Shown here: positions 40,509-49,513 of the stretch, in pieces
Numbering within the stretch: the first letter of the stretch is position 1
Layout of the letters: every line of letters begins with the position of its first letter
Origin: Salimicrobium flavidum
GTDB taxonomy: Bacteria > Bacillota > Bacilli > Bacillales > Halobacillaceae
Reading direction: 5' to 3'
DNA length: 64,000 bases
NCBI RefSeq assembly: GCF_900156645.1
Contig: NZ_FTOC01000002.1
Span: 186,001-250,000 of the forward strand
Translations under genes and position numbers: made by a program
The notes under the pieces: generated by a model
The model's database searches: none
Seen by the model: the letters and a program-made list of their open reading frames with translations, nothing else
What the model was told of the DNA's origin: nothing

Positions 40509-41195
40509 ATGGGAAAACGAGCAGGAGTTATGGACGGCATGTACGCTGTCAGTGAGTGGATAGCGAAATTTTCATTAACGAATCTGGCGTGGTTCGGCAT
40601 GAACCTCCCTATCGTTCTTCTAGCGCTGAGTCTGCTGGATGCAGGCAACAGCGGGGAAGTGATGGTGCTGCTTGTACCGATAATTCTCCTGACTCCGTTC
40701 GTTTTCTTCCCGGCTACGACCGCTCTTTTTGCGAAGGCCCGGGAGTGGGTCAGAAGAGATTTCATGGGGGAGACAAAATCATACTGGCGCTATTATAAGG
40801 AAAATTATCGGCAGAGTGCTTATGGCGGTCTGGTATTCACCTTGCTATGGACTATCGTAGCGCTCGATATTTATTACTTTTTGGAGACGAATACGCTCAT
40901 GGTAGGTATTTTTCTTGTTACGGCGATTGTACTGTATGTTTTCACTGTGAATTTCTTTTCGACGATTGTGCACGTAGCTTTACCATTCCGGAAGCTGATG
41001 AAGCGTTCTTTTGTCATTACGCTCGGCAGTCCGCTCCTATTCGGTACAATTGCTGTCACAAGCGGTTTTCTTCTCATGATCAGTGTGTACATGTTTCCGG
41101 TCATCATCCCTGTTTTCACCGGATCGCTCGTAGCGTTCCTGAGCTTTTCCGCATATTTCCGCTTTATATTGGCAGTCAAAAATGAGGAAGAATGA
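40509..41195 (+). CDS. YesL-like DUF624 membrane protein
   Basis: About 228 residues with five or six membrane helices (NLAWFGMNLPIVLLALSLL, YGGLVFTLLWTIVALDIYYF and later segments). DUF624 proteins commonly accompany sugar ABC importers in bacilli, as YesL does in the pectin locus, and their role is unknown. ATG 40509 follows AAAGGGGAGA; the longer frame starts in the 21-bp repeat and is rejected. It ends the sugar locus. Confidence 0.82.
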   Translation: MGKRAGVMDGMYAVSEWIAKFSLTNLAWFGMNLPIVLLALSLLDAGNSGEVMVLLVPIILLTPFVFFPATTALFAKAREWVRRDFMGETKSYWRYYKENYRQSAYGGLVFTLLWTIVALDIYYFLETNTLMVGIFLVTAIVLYVFTVNFFSTIVHVALPFRKLMKRSFVITLGSPLLFGTIAVTSGFLLMISVYMFPVIIPVFTGSLVAFLSFSAYFRFILAVKNEEE

Positions 41196-41305
41196 ATCAG
41201 TCCGACACACGGGCTGATTTTTTTAAGCATTATATGTGCTATTAAAGGCTTCCCTGGGATAACATAGAAGAATATCGATTTTTACGAAATGTCAGGAGGA
41301 GAAGA

Positions 41306-42475
41306 ATGGCAGACTTTGAAGTGATTATTGTCGGGGCGAGAGTGGCGGGGGCGAGTCTCGCGATCAGACTCGGCCAAATGGGACGGAGCGTACTGGTCTT
41401 GGAAAAAGCGTCTTTCCCGAGCGATACGCTTTCGACCCATCAACTGTCCCACCAGCATTATCTGGAGGCACTCGGGGTGAAAGAGAAAGTGAAAGAACTC
41501 GGTTTACGGGAAATCACAAGAATGCGTACATATATAGGGAGAAGTTTTACGGATGGAGAAAGGGAAGGGACGACAGTGATTCCGGGGCGTGCTTCGTTCG
41601 ATGCCCTTTTAATGGAAAAAGCAACTTCCTATGAGTGCGTCAGTTTTCAGGAAGAAGCCCAGGTTCGACGTCTCGTTTATGAAGGGGATGCGGTCACAGG
41701 GGTAGAGACAGTAGATAAAAAAGGAAAGTTATCTGTGTACACAGCGGGGCTCGTCGTAGGTGCGGATGGACGTCATTCCACTGTCGCTAAAGAAGCCAAC
41801 GCCAGGATGTATGACTACGAGCCTGCGGAACGGCCGGTTTTTTACGGATATTATAAAGGGATGACCCCCTTGCCTGAGCCGACAGTCGAGATTTTTCTCG
41901 ATGAAGGACGGATCGGTTTCGTCTTTCCGATGCAGGAGGGGTTGGATTGCCTGGGTCTCGAGATCCATTCGCATGAATTCAAATCATTTGCGAAAAATCC
42001 GCAGGAATCATTTGAGAAGGTTTTCAGACAGATGTATGGGATGGAAGCCCGCATGGAAGGCGCTGTTCTCGAAGGGAAAGTGGTAGGGACGCCCGGGGTT
42101 CCGAATTTCTTCCGTCAGCCTTACGGAAAGGGATGGGCACTGATTGGCGACGCCGCTCACGCCAAAGACCCGAGTACAGGGCTCGGGATGAACGATGCGA
42201 TTTGGCAGGCGCTCCTTCTCGCAGAAGTGATTCAGAAGACGACACATGGCGCCTCGTTCGAGGAAGAAATGGAAGCCTATCATAAAGAACGCGATGAAGT
42301 TCTGAAGCCTTCCTATGATTTCACTCTCGACTATATTCGTTCTTTAAGGTCCTGGACAGAGGATGAGCTGGAAGCCTTTCGGAAATGGGCCTCGAATCCA
42401 CTTCTCGTAAAAAAACAGGTGCCTGTTTTCGCGGATATGTTCAGGGAGCGGAAAGAGCAAGAAACAGACGGGTAA
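41306..42475 (+). CDS. FAD-dependent oxidoreductase (geranylgeranyl reductase/monooxygenase-like)
   Basis: 389 residues. N-terminal dinucleotide motif VIIVGARVAGASLAIRLGQMGRSVLVLEK, the second FAD motif GLVVGADGRHSTVAKE, and ALIGDAAHAKDPSTGLGMNDAIWQA near the flavin. This is the group A monooxygenase/GGR fold. No biosynthetic partner lies nearby, so substrate is unknown. AGGAGGAG ribosome site. A hairpin follows. Confidence 0.8.
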   Translation: MADFEVIIVGARVAGASLAIRLGQMGRSVLVLEKASFPSDTLSTHQLSHQHYLEALGVKEKVKELGLREITRMRTYIGRSFTDGEREGTTVIPGRASFDALLMEKATSYECVSFQEEAQVRRLVYEGDAVTGVETVDKKGKLSVYTAGLVVGADGRHSTVAKEANARMYDYEPAERPVFYGYYKGMTPLPEPTVEIFLDEGRIGFVFPMQEGLDCLGLEIHSHEFKSFAKNPQESFEKVFRQMYGMEARMEGAVLEGKVVGTPGVPNFFRQPYGKGWALIGDAAHAKDPSTGLGMNDAIWQALLLAEVIQKTTHGASFEEEMEAYHKERDEVLKPSYDFTLDYIRSLRSWTEDELEAFRKWASNPLLVKKQVPVFADMFRERKEQETDG

Positions 42476-42502
42476 CCGTTTTTCCTGTTCCCTTCCATGG
42501 AA

Positions 42503-42545
42503 AAAACCCTGCAGAGAAGTCGATCTTTTCTCAGCAGGGTGATTT
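42503..42545 (+). terminator. Terminator after the FAD oxidoreductase gene
   Basis: ACCCTGC and AGAGAA pair with TTCTC and GCAGGGT; GATTT follows. The T-tract is weak but AAAAAACCC on the left suggests it may also act on the opposite strand for the SLH gene. Confidence 0.6.
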
Positions 42546-42584
42546 GATGATGGTAGATCAAAATGTGGCTCCTCATGTTTCTCT

Positions 42585-43757
42585 TTATTCACGTATCTCG
42601 ATATAGGGGTGTTTTTCATCGTCGAGCCAGGTCATGATCGTTTCCAGATCCGTTTCGGACATACCGATACATCCGAGGGTCGGGCTCCCTGGTCCCCGCC
42701 ATACGTGAAGGAAGATGGCGCTTCCTGCTCCCGGAACGATAGGGGTCTTGTTGTAATTGATAGCGACTGCGTGTTTATACAAGTCGATATTGAGACGTTC
42801 AAAAGAGCTCCAACGTGCATATGGATTGCCGTCGTACTCCACCCACTGGTTATACTGGGAGGAAGAAGTGTCGTCGATCCAGTAATCATTGGAATCTACC
42901 GGACGATAGGGGTAGGTCATTCCGGACGGTACGTTCCCCCAACCGAACCCGGTGCCGAGGGAGTAAGTGCCGACCGGCGTTTTCGGGTCCCCTTCCCATG
43001 TTTGTCCTGCACCGTCTTTTCCGAGGACTGCACTCATGGTATTGGTTGCTTTCCTCCATGAACCATCCCTCTTTTCGTAAGCGGTCAGCGTAGCCTGGAA
43101 ACCGGAAGTTTCCTCAACGACGATTTTTTGTTTCGGTGGTGTGATAGTGGAATCGGACCGGAACGATTCATTCATACCCCGGGCTACAAAAGCTGCGAAT
43201 TCTGCCCGTGTCACCGTCTTATCCGGTTTGAATTCGGCGTTGCCGAAGCCCTGGCTGATGCGGTGAGAGGCAAGGGCCTGTATCTCTTCAAAATAAGCAT
43301 CATTTTCAGGAACATCTATGAATAGCTGTTCCTTTTCGGGTTGGGACAAATCGAAAGCGTGAGAAATGATCGAAGCCATTTCTTCGCGTGTCAGCCCTCC
43401 AGTCGGATCAAGCTTCTGTTTGTCCGGATACCATCCTTCATCGACAACGGCTGCGATAGCAGGGTACGTCCAATGATTTGGAGAGACGTCTGTGAACGAA
43501 GGGGCGGGACGATCCGCGGTCTCCAGGTTGAATGCTCTCTGGATGATGACGAAAGCCTGCTCTCTCGTGACGTCATTGCCGGAGCGGTACGTTCCGTCGA
43601 GATATCCTTCGATAGCACCTCTTTCGGCTATGTATTCAATTTCTTCATATCCCCAGTAGGAAGAGGGGACGTCTTTGAAACTGCCGGCCTGGACGATAGA
43701 GGGGAGCGTGAAAAACAAACTAACGAGCGCGAGTAACGGGATAGTTCTCTTCAACAC
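42585..43757 (-). CDS. SLH-domain protein with L,D-transpeptidase (YkuD-like) catalytic domain
   Basis: 390 residues: signal peptide (1-24), three S-layer homology domains (about 25-70, 85-130, 145-190; for example FTDVSPNHWTYPAIAAVVDEGW), then a C-terminal L,D-transpeptidase-like domain with IFLHVWRGPGSPTLGCIGMS holding the catalytic His and Cys. Probably an exported, wall-attached enzyme that acts on peptidoglycan. Start is GTG 43757 (or TTG 43754). It overlaps the end of the upstream tetR gene by 38 bp, so the two are co-transcribed. Confidence 0.85.
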   Translation of the reverse strand: MLKRTIPLLALVSLFFTLPSIVQAGSFKDVPSSYWGYEEIEYIAERGAIEGYLDGTYRSGNDVTREQAFVIIQRAFNLETADRPAPSFTDVSPNHWTYPAIAAVVDEGWYPDKQKLDPTGGLTREEMASIISHAFDLSQPEKEQLFIDVPENDAYFEEIQALASHRISQGFGNAEFKPDKTVTRAEFAAFVARGMNESFRSDSTITPPKQKIVVEETSGFQATLTAYEKRDGSWRKATNTMSAVLGKDGAGQTWEGDPKTPVGTYSLGTGFGWGNVPSGMTYPYRPVDSNDYWIDDTSSSQYNQWVEYDGNPYARWSSFERLNIDLYKHAVAINYNKTPIVPGAGSAIFLHVWRGPGSPTLGCIGMSETDLETIMTWLDDEKHPYIEIRE

Positions 43758-44574
43758 GAGTGACCAACTCCTTGAATTGGGAATTTTCTTTCAGGATGGC
43801 AAGCATCCCTCTTATAATAGCTGTCCGCGGCGAAGAGGAGTCCAATTCTTCCTTCAGGATAGCCAGGGTCTCTTTCTCCTCATCGGAAGCGGTGGTTTCC
43901 TGTTCTTCGATCATCTCCTGAATTGTAGGGCTTCTCTCGGCTAAGAAATCCGCAGGGATCAACTCCGACATGAATGATTTCGTAAGGACAGGGCTGTCTT
44001 CATTTTTAAGAAATCCGTCCACGAGATAATCGACGCGCTTCAGCAGAGCTTCTGCAAGATCACGGTAATCGATATGCGCTCCTTCCACGAGGATCAGTTC
44101 AAGGTACGCTTTGTACATCCCTTCAATCAATATACTCGTTTCAAAAGAGATTTCCTTCGCTTTTTCTCCGTATATGGCAATGATGTGATTCTGATAGAAC
44201 TGATAAGATTCATAACGCATGCGCATTGTGAACGTCTCGATATCTTCGTTGAATGGAATGGTCTGCTCCCGGATCTGCATGATGATGAACTCACGGTGTG
44301 AAGCGATTTCCTCAAACATGACGGTGAGTTGCTCGACAAATTTCCGGCGCGGGTCCGGTTCATCGGCACACGCATCGATTTTCGATTTCATCTGGTTGTA
44401 ATAATAATCGAATAGCGCGAAAAGCAATTCGTCCTTGGAAGAAAAGTGCAGGTAGAAGGCTCCTTTGGAGATGCCTGCATTTTTCGCTATTTCCTGCACA
44501 GAGGTTGAACTGAACCCTTTTTTCGCAAACAGTTTGATTGCGGACTGCATGATGGATATTGATTTTTCGTCCAT
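43720..44574 (-). CDS. TetR-family regulator, long type (YerO-like)
   Basis: 284 residues: helix-turn-helix (about 10-55; TSVQEIAKNAGISKGAFYLHFSSKDELLFALF) followed by an unusually long C-terminal part with a Glu-rich segment (IQEMIEEQETTASDEEKETLAILKEEL region). The length matches YerO/RemM of bacilli, which regulates a multidrug pump. No pump adjoins it here; the downstream overlapping gene encodes an SLH transpeptidase. Ribosome site AAGGAG precedes ATG 44574. Confidence 0.85.
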   Translation of the reverse strand: MDEKSISIMQSAIKLFAKKGFSSTSVQEIAKNAGISKGAFYLHFSSKDELLFALFDYYYNQMKSKIDACADEPDPRRKFVEQLTVMFEEIASHREFIIMQIREQTIPFNEDIETFTMRMRYESYQFYQNHIIAIYGEKAKEISFETSILIEGMYKAYLELILVEGAHIDYRDLAEALLKRVDYLVDGFLKNEDSPVLTKSFMSELIPADFLAERSPTIQEMIEEQETTASDEEKETLAILKEELDSSSPRTAIIRGMLAILKENSQFKELVTRVEENYPVTRAR

Positions 44575-44689
44575 AGTAAAATCTCCTTGGTATCACTGAT
44601 ATCTTCCATTATAACATGGGAGCCAGGGACTTCGGAGAGAGTATTTTTCTTATATCGGTACTAACCGGAAGTCCTTGCTATGACAGTAT

Positions 44690-44775
44690 TTCTGAGCGGG
44701 GTTGCTAAACTTTTCTTTGTCCAGTTTCTTCCACCCAACAGTCTGTGACATATGAAGTGGCTTCTTTTTCAGGAA
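44690..44775. repeat. Dispersed hairpin repeat fragment, locus 8 left
   Basis: TATTTCTGAGCGGGGTTGCT, then a TTTCTTTGTCCAG linker and CTTTTTCAGGAAGAAG. It is interrupted by the MITE at 44778 and resumes at about 44951. Confidence 0.6.
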
Positions 44776-44777
44776 GA

Positions 44778-44950
44778 AGCTGTTAAAGCTGGTTGTTGTT
44801 TTTAGAACGAAGGGTTGAGACGCCTGCGGAGTAGCATGGACGGAAAATCACCGGAATCGAACGTAGGGAGATTCCGGAAGTTGACGCGCCATGCCCGCGG
44901 CAAGCTTCCACCCGTAGAGATAAAAATCAACTAGGAACGATAACAGAGTT
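44778..44950. mobile_element. MITE-like element 4 (173 bp), inserted in a hairpin repeat
   Basis: AGCTGTTAAAGCTGGTTGTT at the left and GAACGATAACAGAG at the right. Inside, CACCGGAATCGAACGTAGGG and GATTCCGGAAG match the inner part of elements 5 and 6. The left terminus is degenerate. Confidence 0.65.
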
Positions 44951-45025
44951 AAAAGGAAAAAGCGCCTTTTGTCTGACCAAACTGCTTAGATATGTGTTTC
45001 TGAACAGGGAGCTTATGCTTTTCGT
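44951..45025. repeat. Dispersed hairpin repeat fragment, locus 8 right
   Basis: AAAAGCGCCTTTTGTCTGACC, AAACTGCTTAG, GTTTCTGAACAGGGAGCTTAT, GCTTTTC. The arm overlaps the 3' end of rarD, giving its last residues RKA and stop. Confidence 0.65.
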
Positions 45026-45903
45026 GGCCCGATTTTTTTGAAGCGTTCCCGGGTGTATAAAAACAGTCCGGCCCAGATGAAAGAGAAAGCGACGATATGT
45101 ACCGATGTGAAGGGCTCCTCATAAAGGAAAACACCGATGAGAAGCATGAGCGTCGGTGCTATATACTGAAGAAACCCGACCATAGATAGGGGAATGCGCT
45201 TCGTCCCACTCGTGAATAAGAGAAGTGGAATGGCTGTCACTGCTCCTGTGCTGAAGACGAGCAGAGTATTCAGGGAGATCCATGAAATATCTTCCGGAAA
45301 CCCTGATGCCGGGATCAGATAGATGAGTGCTAATGGTGTCACGATTATTGTTTCCACAGTCAGTCCGAAAATCGCCGGGATAGCCGCCAGTTTTTTTAGC
45401 AGACCGTAAATCGCGAAACTGGTGGCGAGCGCAAAGGAGACCCAGGGAAACGCTCCTACGTTTATCGTCATGTAGGCCACTCCGATACCTGCAAGCAGGA
45501 AGGAGATCCACTGGGCTTTTGTGAATGTCTCCTTCATTACGATCATACTGAGAAGAATACTGATGAGCGGGTTGATGTAATAGCCGAGACTCGCCTGAAC
45601 TACATGATCACTGTTCACCGCCCATATGAAAAGAAACCAGTTCATACTGATAGCAAAAGCGGCTAGAGTGATGCCAGCCAATGCTTTTTTATTTCTCCAT
45701 AATTCCAGGAGACTCGTGAGAAAATCTTGTTGTTTTCGAAGTAAAAGGATGATTAAAAACATGAATACCAAAGCCCAAACAATCCGGTGGGCCAGAATTT
45801 CGAAAGGAGCTATATGTTCAAGCGTTTTCCAGTACATCGGTAAAATACCCCAAAGTATGTAAGCGGCTATGGTAATAAGAATTCCTTTTTTTTCCTCTTC
45901 CAT
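45013..45903 (-). CDS. rarD: EamA/RarD-family transporter
   Basis: About 296 residues and ten membrane helices of the drug/metabolite transporter superfamily. GILITIAAYILWGILPMYWKTLEHIAPFEILAHRIVWALVF is the RarD pattern. Substrate unknown (RarD is linked to chloramphenicol sensitivity by name only). ATG 45903 follows GGAGGGAGGA; the longer frame to 45993 is rejected. The last three residues lie in the dispersed repeat. Divergent from the MFS gene. Confidence 0.86.
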   Translation of the reverse strand: MEEEKKGILITIAAYILWGILPMYWKTLEHIAPFEILAHRIVWALVFMFLIILLLRKQQDFLTSLLELWRNKKALAGITLAAFAISMNWFLFIWAVNSDHVVQASLGYYINPLISILLSMIVMKETFTKAQWISFLLAGIGVAYMTINVGAFPWVSFALATSFAIYGLLKKLAAIPAIFGLTVETIIVTPLALIYLIPASGFPEDISWISLNTLLVFSTGAVTAIPLLLFTSGTKRIPLSMVGFLQYIAPTLMLLIGVFLYEEPFTSVHIVAFSFIWAGLFLYTRERFKKIGPRKA

Positions 45904-46105
45904 TCGGCATCCTCCCTCCTTGACAGTAATAGCTGTATTGCGATGAAATTTCTTGAATAGCCCTATCTTCCACCCACTATTGTAGCGAAGCAAATTATAG
46001 AATGGAAGATTATTGTTTTTCCGGTAATAGGTTTATTGGTACAATAAAAGTGATGTTCGAATTTCAATTTTCGAAGTGCATAGCAATGCAGGAAGAAGGA
46101 AAAGT

Positions 46106-47299
46106 ATGAAACAGCCTTTATGGACGAAAAGTTTTTTGAACGTATGTCTTAGTAATTTTTTCGTATTTCTCGTCTTTTACATATTATTCGTCACGATGCC
46201 GATTTTCGCTATAGATGAACTTCAGGTACGCGAGAGTGATGCGGGACTGGTCATTACCGTTTTCTTACTTTCCGCGATTTTCATACGACCACTATCGGGA
46301 CATTGGGTGGACGCTGTCGGACGGATGCCTATGCTTATTACGGCGCTTGCTATCTTTTTTATAAGCAGCGGCTTCTACTTTTTTGTGGAATCGTTCGGAT
46401 GGCTTCTTGGAATCCGTTTTCTTCAGGGCATCGGTTTCGGTATGGGAACGACGGTGATGGGGGCTCTCGCCTCCGACGTAATTCCGGACGCCCGAAAAGG
46501 GGAAGGGATGGGGTATTTCGCCATGTCGATGAATCTGGCTATGGTGGCCGGTCCATTCCTCGGATTGACGATCAGCCAATCCTTTACGTATACGACTCTT
46601 TTTCTCATATGTGCTGCGGTCGCCGGTCTCGCATTTGTGAGCGGGGTTTTCATACGGGTGCCGAAACCGGAGGACAAACACACGCCTGAGAGCCTGATGC
46701 CGAAAATGAACGGTTTGCTCGAAAAAGCGGCGCTCCCGATAGCATTTACAGGGGCTTTCATTGCTTTAGCATATTCCAGTGTGCTATCGTTTGTATCGGT
46801 TCACGCGAAAAATATAGGTCTTGAAGAAGCTTCGAGTTACTTTTTCGTCGTTTATGCTGTCGTGCTGCTCATTTCCCGGCCGTTCACCGGTCGCTGGTTT
46901 GACCGTTACGGGGAGAACGTGATTGTGATTCCGGCGATTTTCGTTTTCAGCATCGGTATGTTTCTGCTGGGCTGGGCACAAACAGCATTTGTCCTGCTTG
47001 CAGCTGGAGGGTTGATCGGACTTGGCTACGGGACGTTGGTGCCGAGCATGCAGACGATTGCCCTGCAAAAGGTTCCGAAACGGGCAGGGGCGGCTACTGC
47101 CACATTTTTCACTATTTTCGATATAGGGATCGGTCTCGGTTCATTCTTCGTGGGCATCGCGGCGGAAACGATAGGTTTCCGCAGTCTTTACATGAACAGT
47201 TCTGTCTTCATCCTGCTCATCGTCGGTATCTACATCCTGTTTCACGGGCGCTTTCAGCGCGGGAAGCATAAATGGGCATCCGACTATCGCGAGGTTTAA
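46106..47299 (+). CDS. MFS transporter (drug-efflux type)
   Basis: About 397 residues, twelve membrane helices. Major facilitator motif GHWVDAVGRMPML between helices 2 and 3 and the related GRWFDRYGENVIVIP in the second half; LGIGFGMGTTVMG in helix 5. Probably proton-coupled export; substrate unknown. ATG 46106 follows GGAAGAAGGAA; the longer frame to 46076 has no site. Confidence 0.87.
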   Translation: MKQPLWTKSFLNVCLSNFFVFLVFYILFVTMPIFAIDELQVRESDAGLVITVFLLSAIFIRPLSGHWVDAVGRMPMLITALAIFFISSGFYFFVESFGWLLGIRFLQGIGFGMGTTVMGALASDVIPDARKGEGMGYFAMSMNLAMVAGPFLGLTISQSFTYTTLFLICAAVAGLAFVSGVFIRVPKPEDKHTPESLMPKMNGLLEKAALPIAFTGAFIALAYSSVLSFVSVHAKNIGLEEASSYFFVVYAVVLLISRPFTGRWFDRYGENVIVIPAIFVFSIGMFLLGWAQTAFVLLAAGGLIGLGYGTLVPSMQTIALQKVPKRAGAATATFFTIFDIGIGLGSFFVGIAAETIGFRSLYMNSSVFILLIVGIYILFHGRFQRGKHKWASDYREV

Positions 47300-47357
47300 T
47301 ACCTCCGAGCAGGGGAACATAAGGAAAAGAAATGATATAGAAGGGATGGGCGACTAT

Positions 47358-47852
47358 ATGTTTAAAAAATTGTTTGGAAAAGAAGATAAAAACGTTTCAA
47401 TTGTATCTCCGTTGAACGGGAAGGTTGTAGCTTTGGATGATGTGCCGGACCCGGTCTTCAGTCAACGCATGATGGGTGATGGACTCGCAGTGGATCCGAC
47501 AGATGGCAAAGTGGTTAGTCCGGTAGATGGAGAGATTGTACAGGTTTTTCCTACTAACCATGCGGTAGGCATCAAAACGGACAACGGTCTTGAGGTCCTT
47601 GTTCACATCGGTCTGGAAACGGTATCGATGGAAGGGGAAGGATTTGAAGGACACGTGAAACAGGGAGATAAAGTGAAGACGGGCGACCCTCTCGTCACGT
47701 TTGATAAAGATCTTGTCGCAGAAAAAGCGAAAGCGGTAATTACACCTGTCGTCATTACTAATTATGATGATGCTGTCAGTTCTTTCGAAGCTCATTACAC
47801 AGAAGATGCTACTGCCGGGGAAACGGCGATTGCGACTGTTACAGTGAAGTGA
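47358..47852 (+). CDS. crr: PTS glucose-type EIIA component, free-standing
   Basis: About 164 residues of soluble EIIA-Glc (YpqE type). VVSPVDGEIVQVFPTNHAVGI holds His68, and EVLVHIGLETVSMEG holds His83, the phosphorylated residue. It receives phosphate from HPr and passes it to an EIIB of the glucose family. TreP in this window lacks an EIIA and is a likely client. ATG 47358 is preferred because ATG 47346 touches the GAAGGG site. Followed by a terminator and then the GH32 gene. Confidence 0.9.
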   Translation: MFKKLFGKEDKNVSIVSPLNGKVVALDDVPDPVFSQRMMGDGLAVDPTDGKVVSPVDGEIVQVFPTNHAVGIKTDNGLEVLVHIGLETVSMEGEGFEGHVKQGDKVKTGDPLVTFDKDLVAEKAKAVITPVVITNYDDAVSSFEAHYTEDATAGETAIATVTVK

Positions 47853-47865
47853 TGAATAGGAGATG

Positions 47866-47902
47866 AAAAAGTCCGGGAGAATTTTCTTTCCGGGCTTTTT
47901 TA
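47866..47902 (+). terminator. Terminator after the EIIA gene
   Basis: AAGTCCGG and CCGGGCTTTTTT form the stem (one G-U pair), with GAGAATTTTCTTT forming the upper part and six T residues following. Confidence 0.8.
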
Positions 47903-47973
47903 AAAAGGTAAGAAAAAACAGGCCTCTCGTACGTGGGGATTGGTTCAATAGTGGAAGAAGGAGTGGAGTTACA

Positions 47974-49422
47974 ATGGAAGAGAAAAAACAGATCGAAGCG
48001 ATTACAGAAGAAGTACATAAACAGAAGGAGACCGTGGAAGCGGACCCTCATCGCCAGGCCTACCATCTGATGGCTCCTGTCGGTTTGATCAATGACCCGA
48101 ACGGTCTGATTAAATGGGACGGGAAGTACCATATGTTTTTCCAGTGGAGCCCTTATCAAGCTGGTCACGGTATGAAAGTATGGGGCCATTATCACACGAA
48201 GGATTTCGTTCATTATACACTCGAAAAACCGGCCCTGGTCCCTTCTGAGTGGTATGACAAAGATGGATGTTTCTCCGGCAGTGCTGTCGAGAAAGATGGA
48301 GTACTACATCTGTTTTACACCGGCCATACGGAAAAGGAGGGGGAGATCGATCAGGAGTATCAGGCTCTCGCGGTTTCAGAAGATGGTCGTCAGTTTGAAA
48401 AGAAGGGGATGCTGCTTGAATCGCCTGAAGGCATCACCGCTCATTTTCGCGATCCGAAAGTATGGTGGCACGAGGACTTGTGGTATATGGTTGTCGGTGC
48501 CCAGACTGAAGATAAGAAAGGGGCCGTGTTACTGTATTCCTCTAAAGACCTGAGTGAGTGGGAATACGTAAAACGACTTGCTGTAGCGGGTGATAAGGAA
48601 GGCTACATGTGGGAATGTCCGGATTTTTTCACACTCGATGGTCAGGAAATCCTGCTTTTCAGTCCTCAGGGAATGGAACCGGAAGATATTCATTTTCAAA
48701 ATGTTTATCAGACCGGCTATCTTACCGGTAGTGCAGAAGGAGACGTATGGAAACGTGGAGAATTCCAGGAACTCGACCGTGGCTTTGAATTTTACGCCCC
48801 GCAAACCTTTGAAGCTGAGGGACGTCGCCTGATGATCGGGTGGATGGGCGTGCCTGATCAGTATGAAGAGGCACATCCGACTGTCGACAATCAGTGGATC
48901 CACAGCTGGACCATCCCGAGAGAACTTTCGTGGAACGGCAAAAAAATCATTCAGACTCCTATCAGAGAGGCGAAACAATGGAGAACAAGTGAATCCCCCG
49001 TAGAAAAGAAGGAAATGATTGAAAATGATCAGCAGGAAATTGAAGATATCAGTGGCCGCGTCGCAGAACTTTCCATCGATTTTGAAGAAATAGGAGAGAT
49101 GTGGGCCATGGAACTATATCACGAAGCCTCCTTTTCCTATAAAAAAGCCGATAATCTGCTGACGCTCACCCGTCCGGATCCGGAAGACGCAGAAAAAACC
49201 CAGTTCCGTCACGTACAGTTGGAATCACCGCTTCGCTCTCTGCAGGTATTTCTCGATCATTCCTCGCTCGAAATTTTCGTCAACGAGGGAGAGGAAGTCT
49301 TCACGGCCCGTATCTTTGCGGACGCCGCTCTGACAGACATAGCATTCACCTCACTCGGGCGTTCCGAGTTCACCGTGAAGAAGTGGGAACTTGCCGCTAT
49401 TGATATCGAGTCTACCCTTTAG
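47974..49422 (+). CDS. scrB: Sucrose-6-phosphate hydrolase, GH32
   Basis: 482 residues of beta-fructosidase: nucleophile Asp41 in GLINDPNGLIKWDG, FRDPKVWW with the transition-state Asp, and MWECPDFF with the acid/base Glu. The C-terminal beta-sandwich follows (QVFLDHSSLEIFVNEGEEVFTAR). Cytosolic, so it needs phosphorylated sucrose from a PTS that is not in the window; the EIIA just upstream may feed it. ATG 47974 follows GAAGGAGTGGAG; the longer frame from 47863 is not used. Confidence 0.92.
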   Translation: MEEKKQIEAITEEVHKQKETVEADPHRQAYHLMAPVGLINDPNGLIKWDGKYHMFFQWSPYQAGHGMKVWGHYHTKDFVHYTLEKPALVPSEWYDKDGCFSGSAVEKDGVLHLFYTGHTEKEGEIDQEYQALAVSEDGRQFEKKGMLLESPEGITAHFRDPKVWWHEDLWYMVVGAQTEDKKGAVLLYSSKDLSEWEYVKRLAVAGDKEGYMWECPDFFTLDGQEILLFSPQGMEPEDIHFQNVYQTGYLTGSAEGDVWKRGEFQELDRGFEFYAPQTFEAEGRRLMIGWMGVPDQYEEAHPTVDNQWIHSWTIPRELSWNGKKIIQTPIREAKQWRTSESPVEKKEMIENDQQEIEDISGRVAELSIDFEEIGEMWAMELYHEASFSYKKADNLLTLTRPDPEDAEKTQFRHVQLESPLRSLQVFLDHSSLEIFVNEGEEVFTARIFADAALTDIAFTSLGRSEFTVKKWELAAIDIESTL

Positions 49423-49513
49423 GGGAGGCTCTCCTTAGGCTTTAAATAGTAATGGTAAATCAGTAAATTATGGTAAAATAGGGAACAAATGATGAAAGAT
49501 GAGGTGGCATCAA

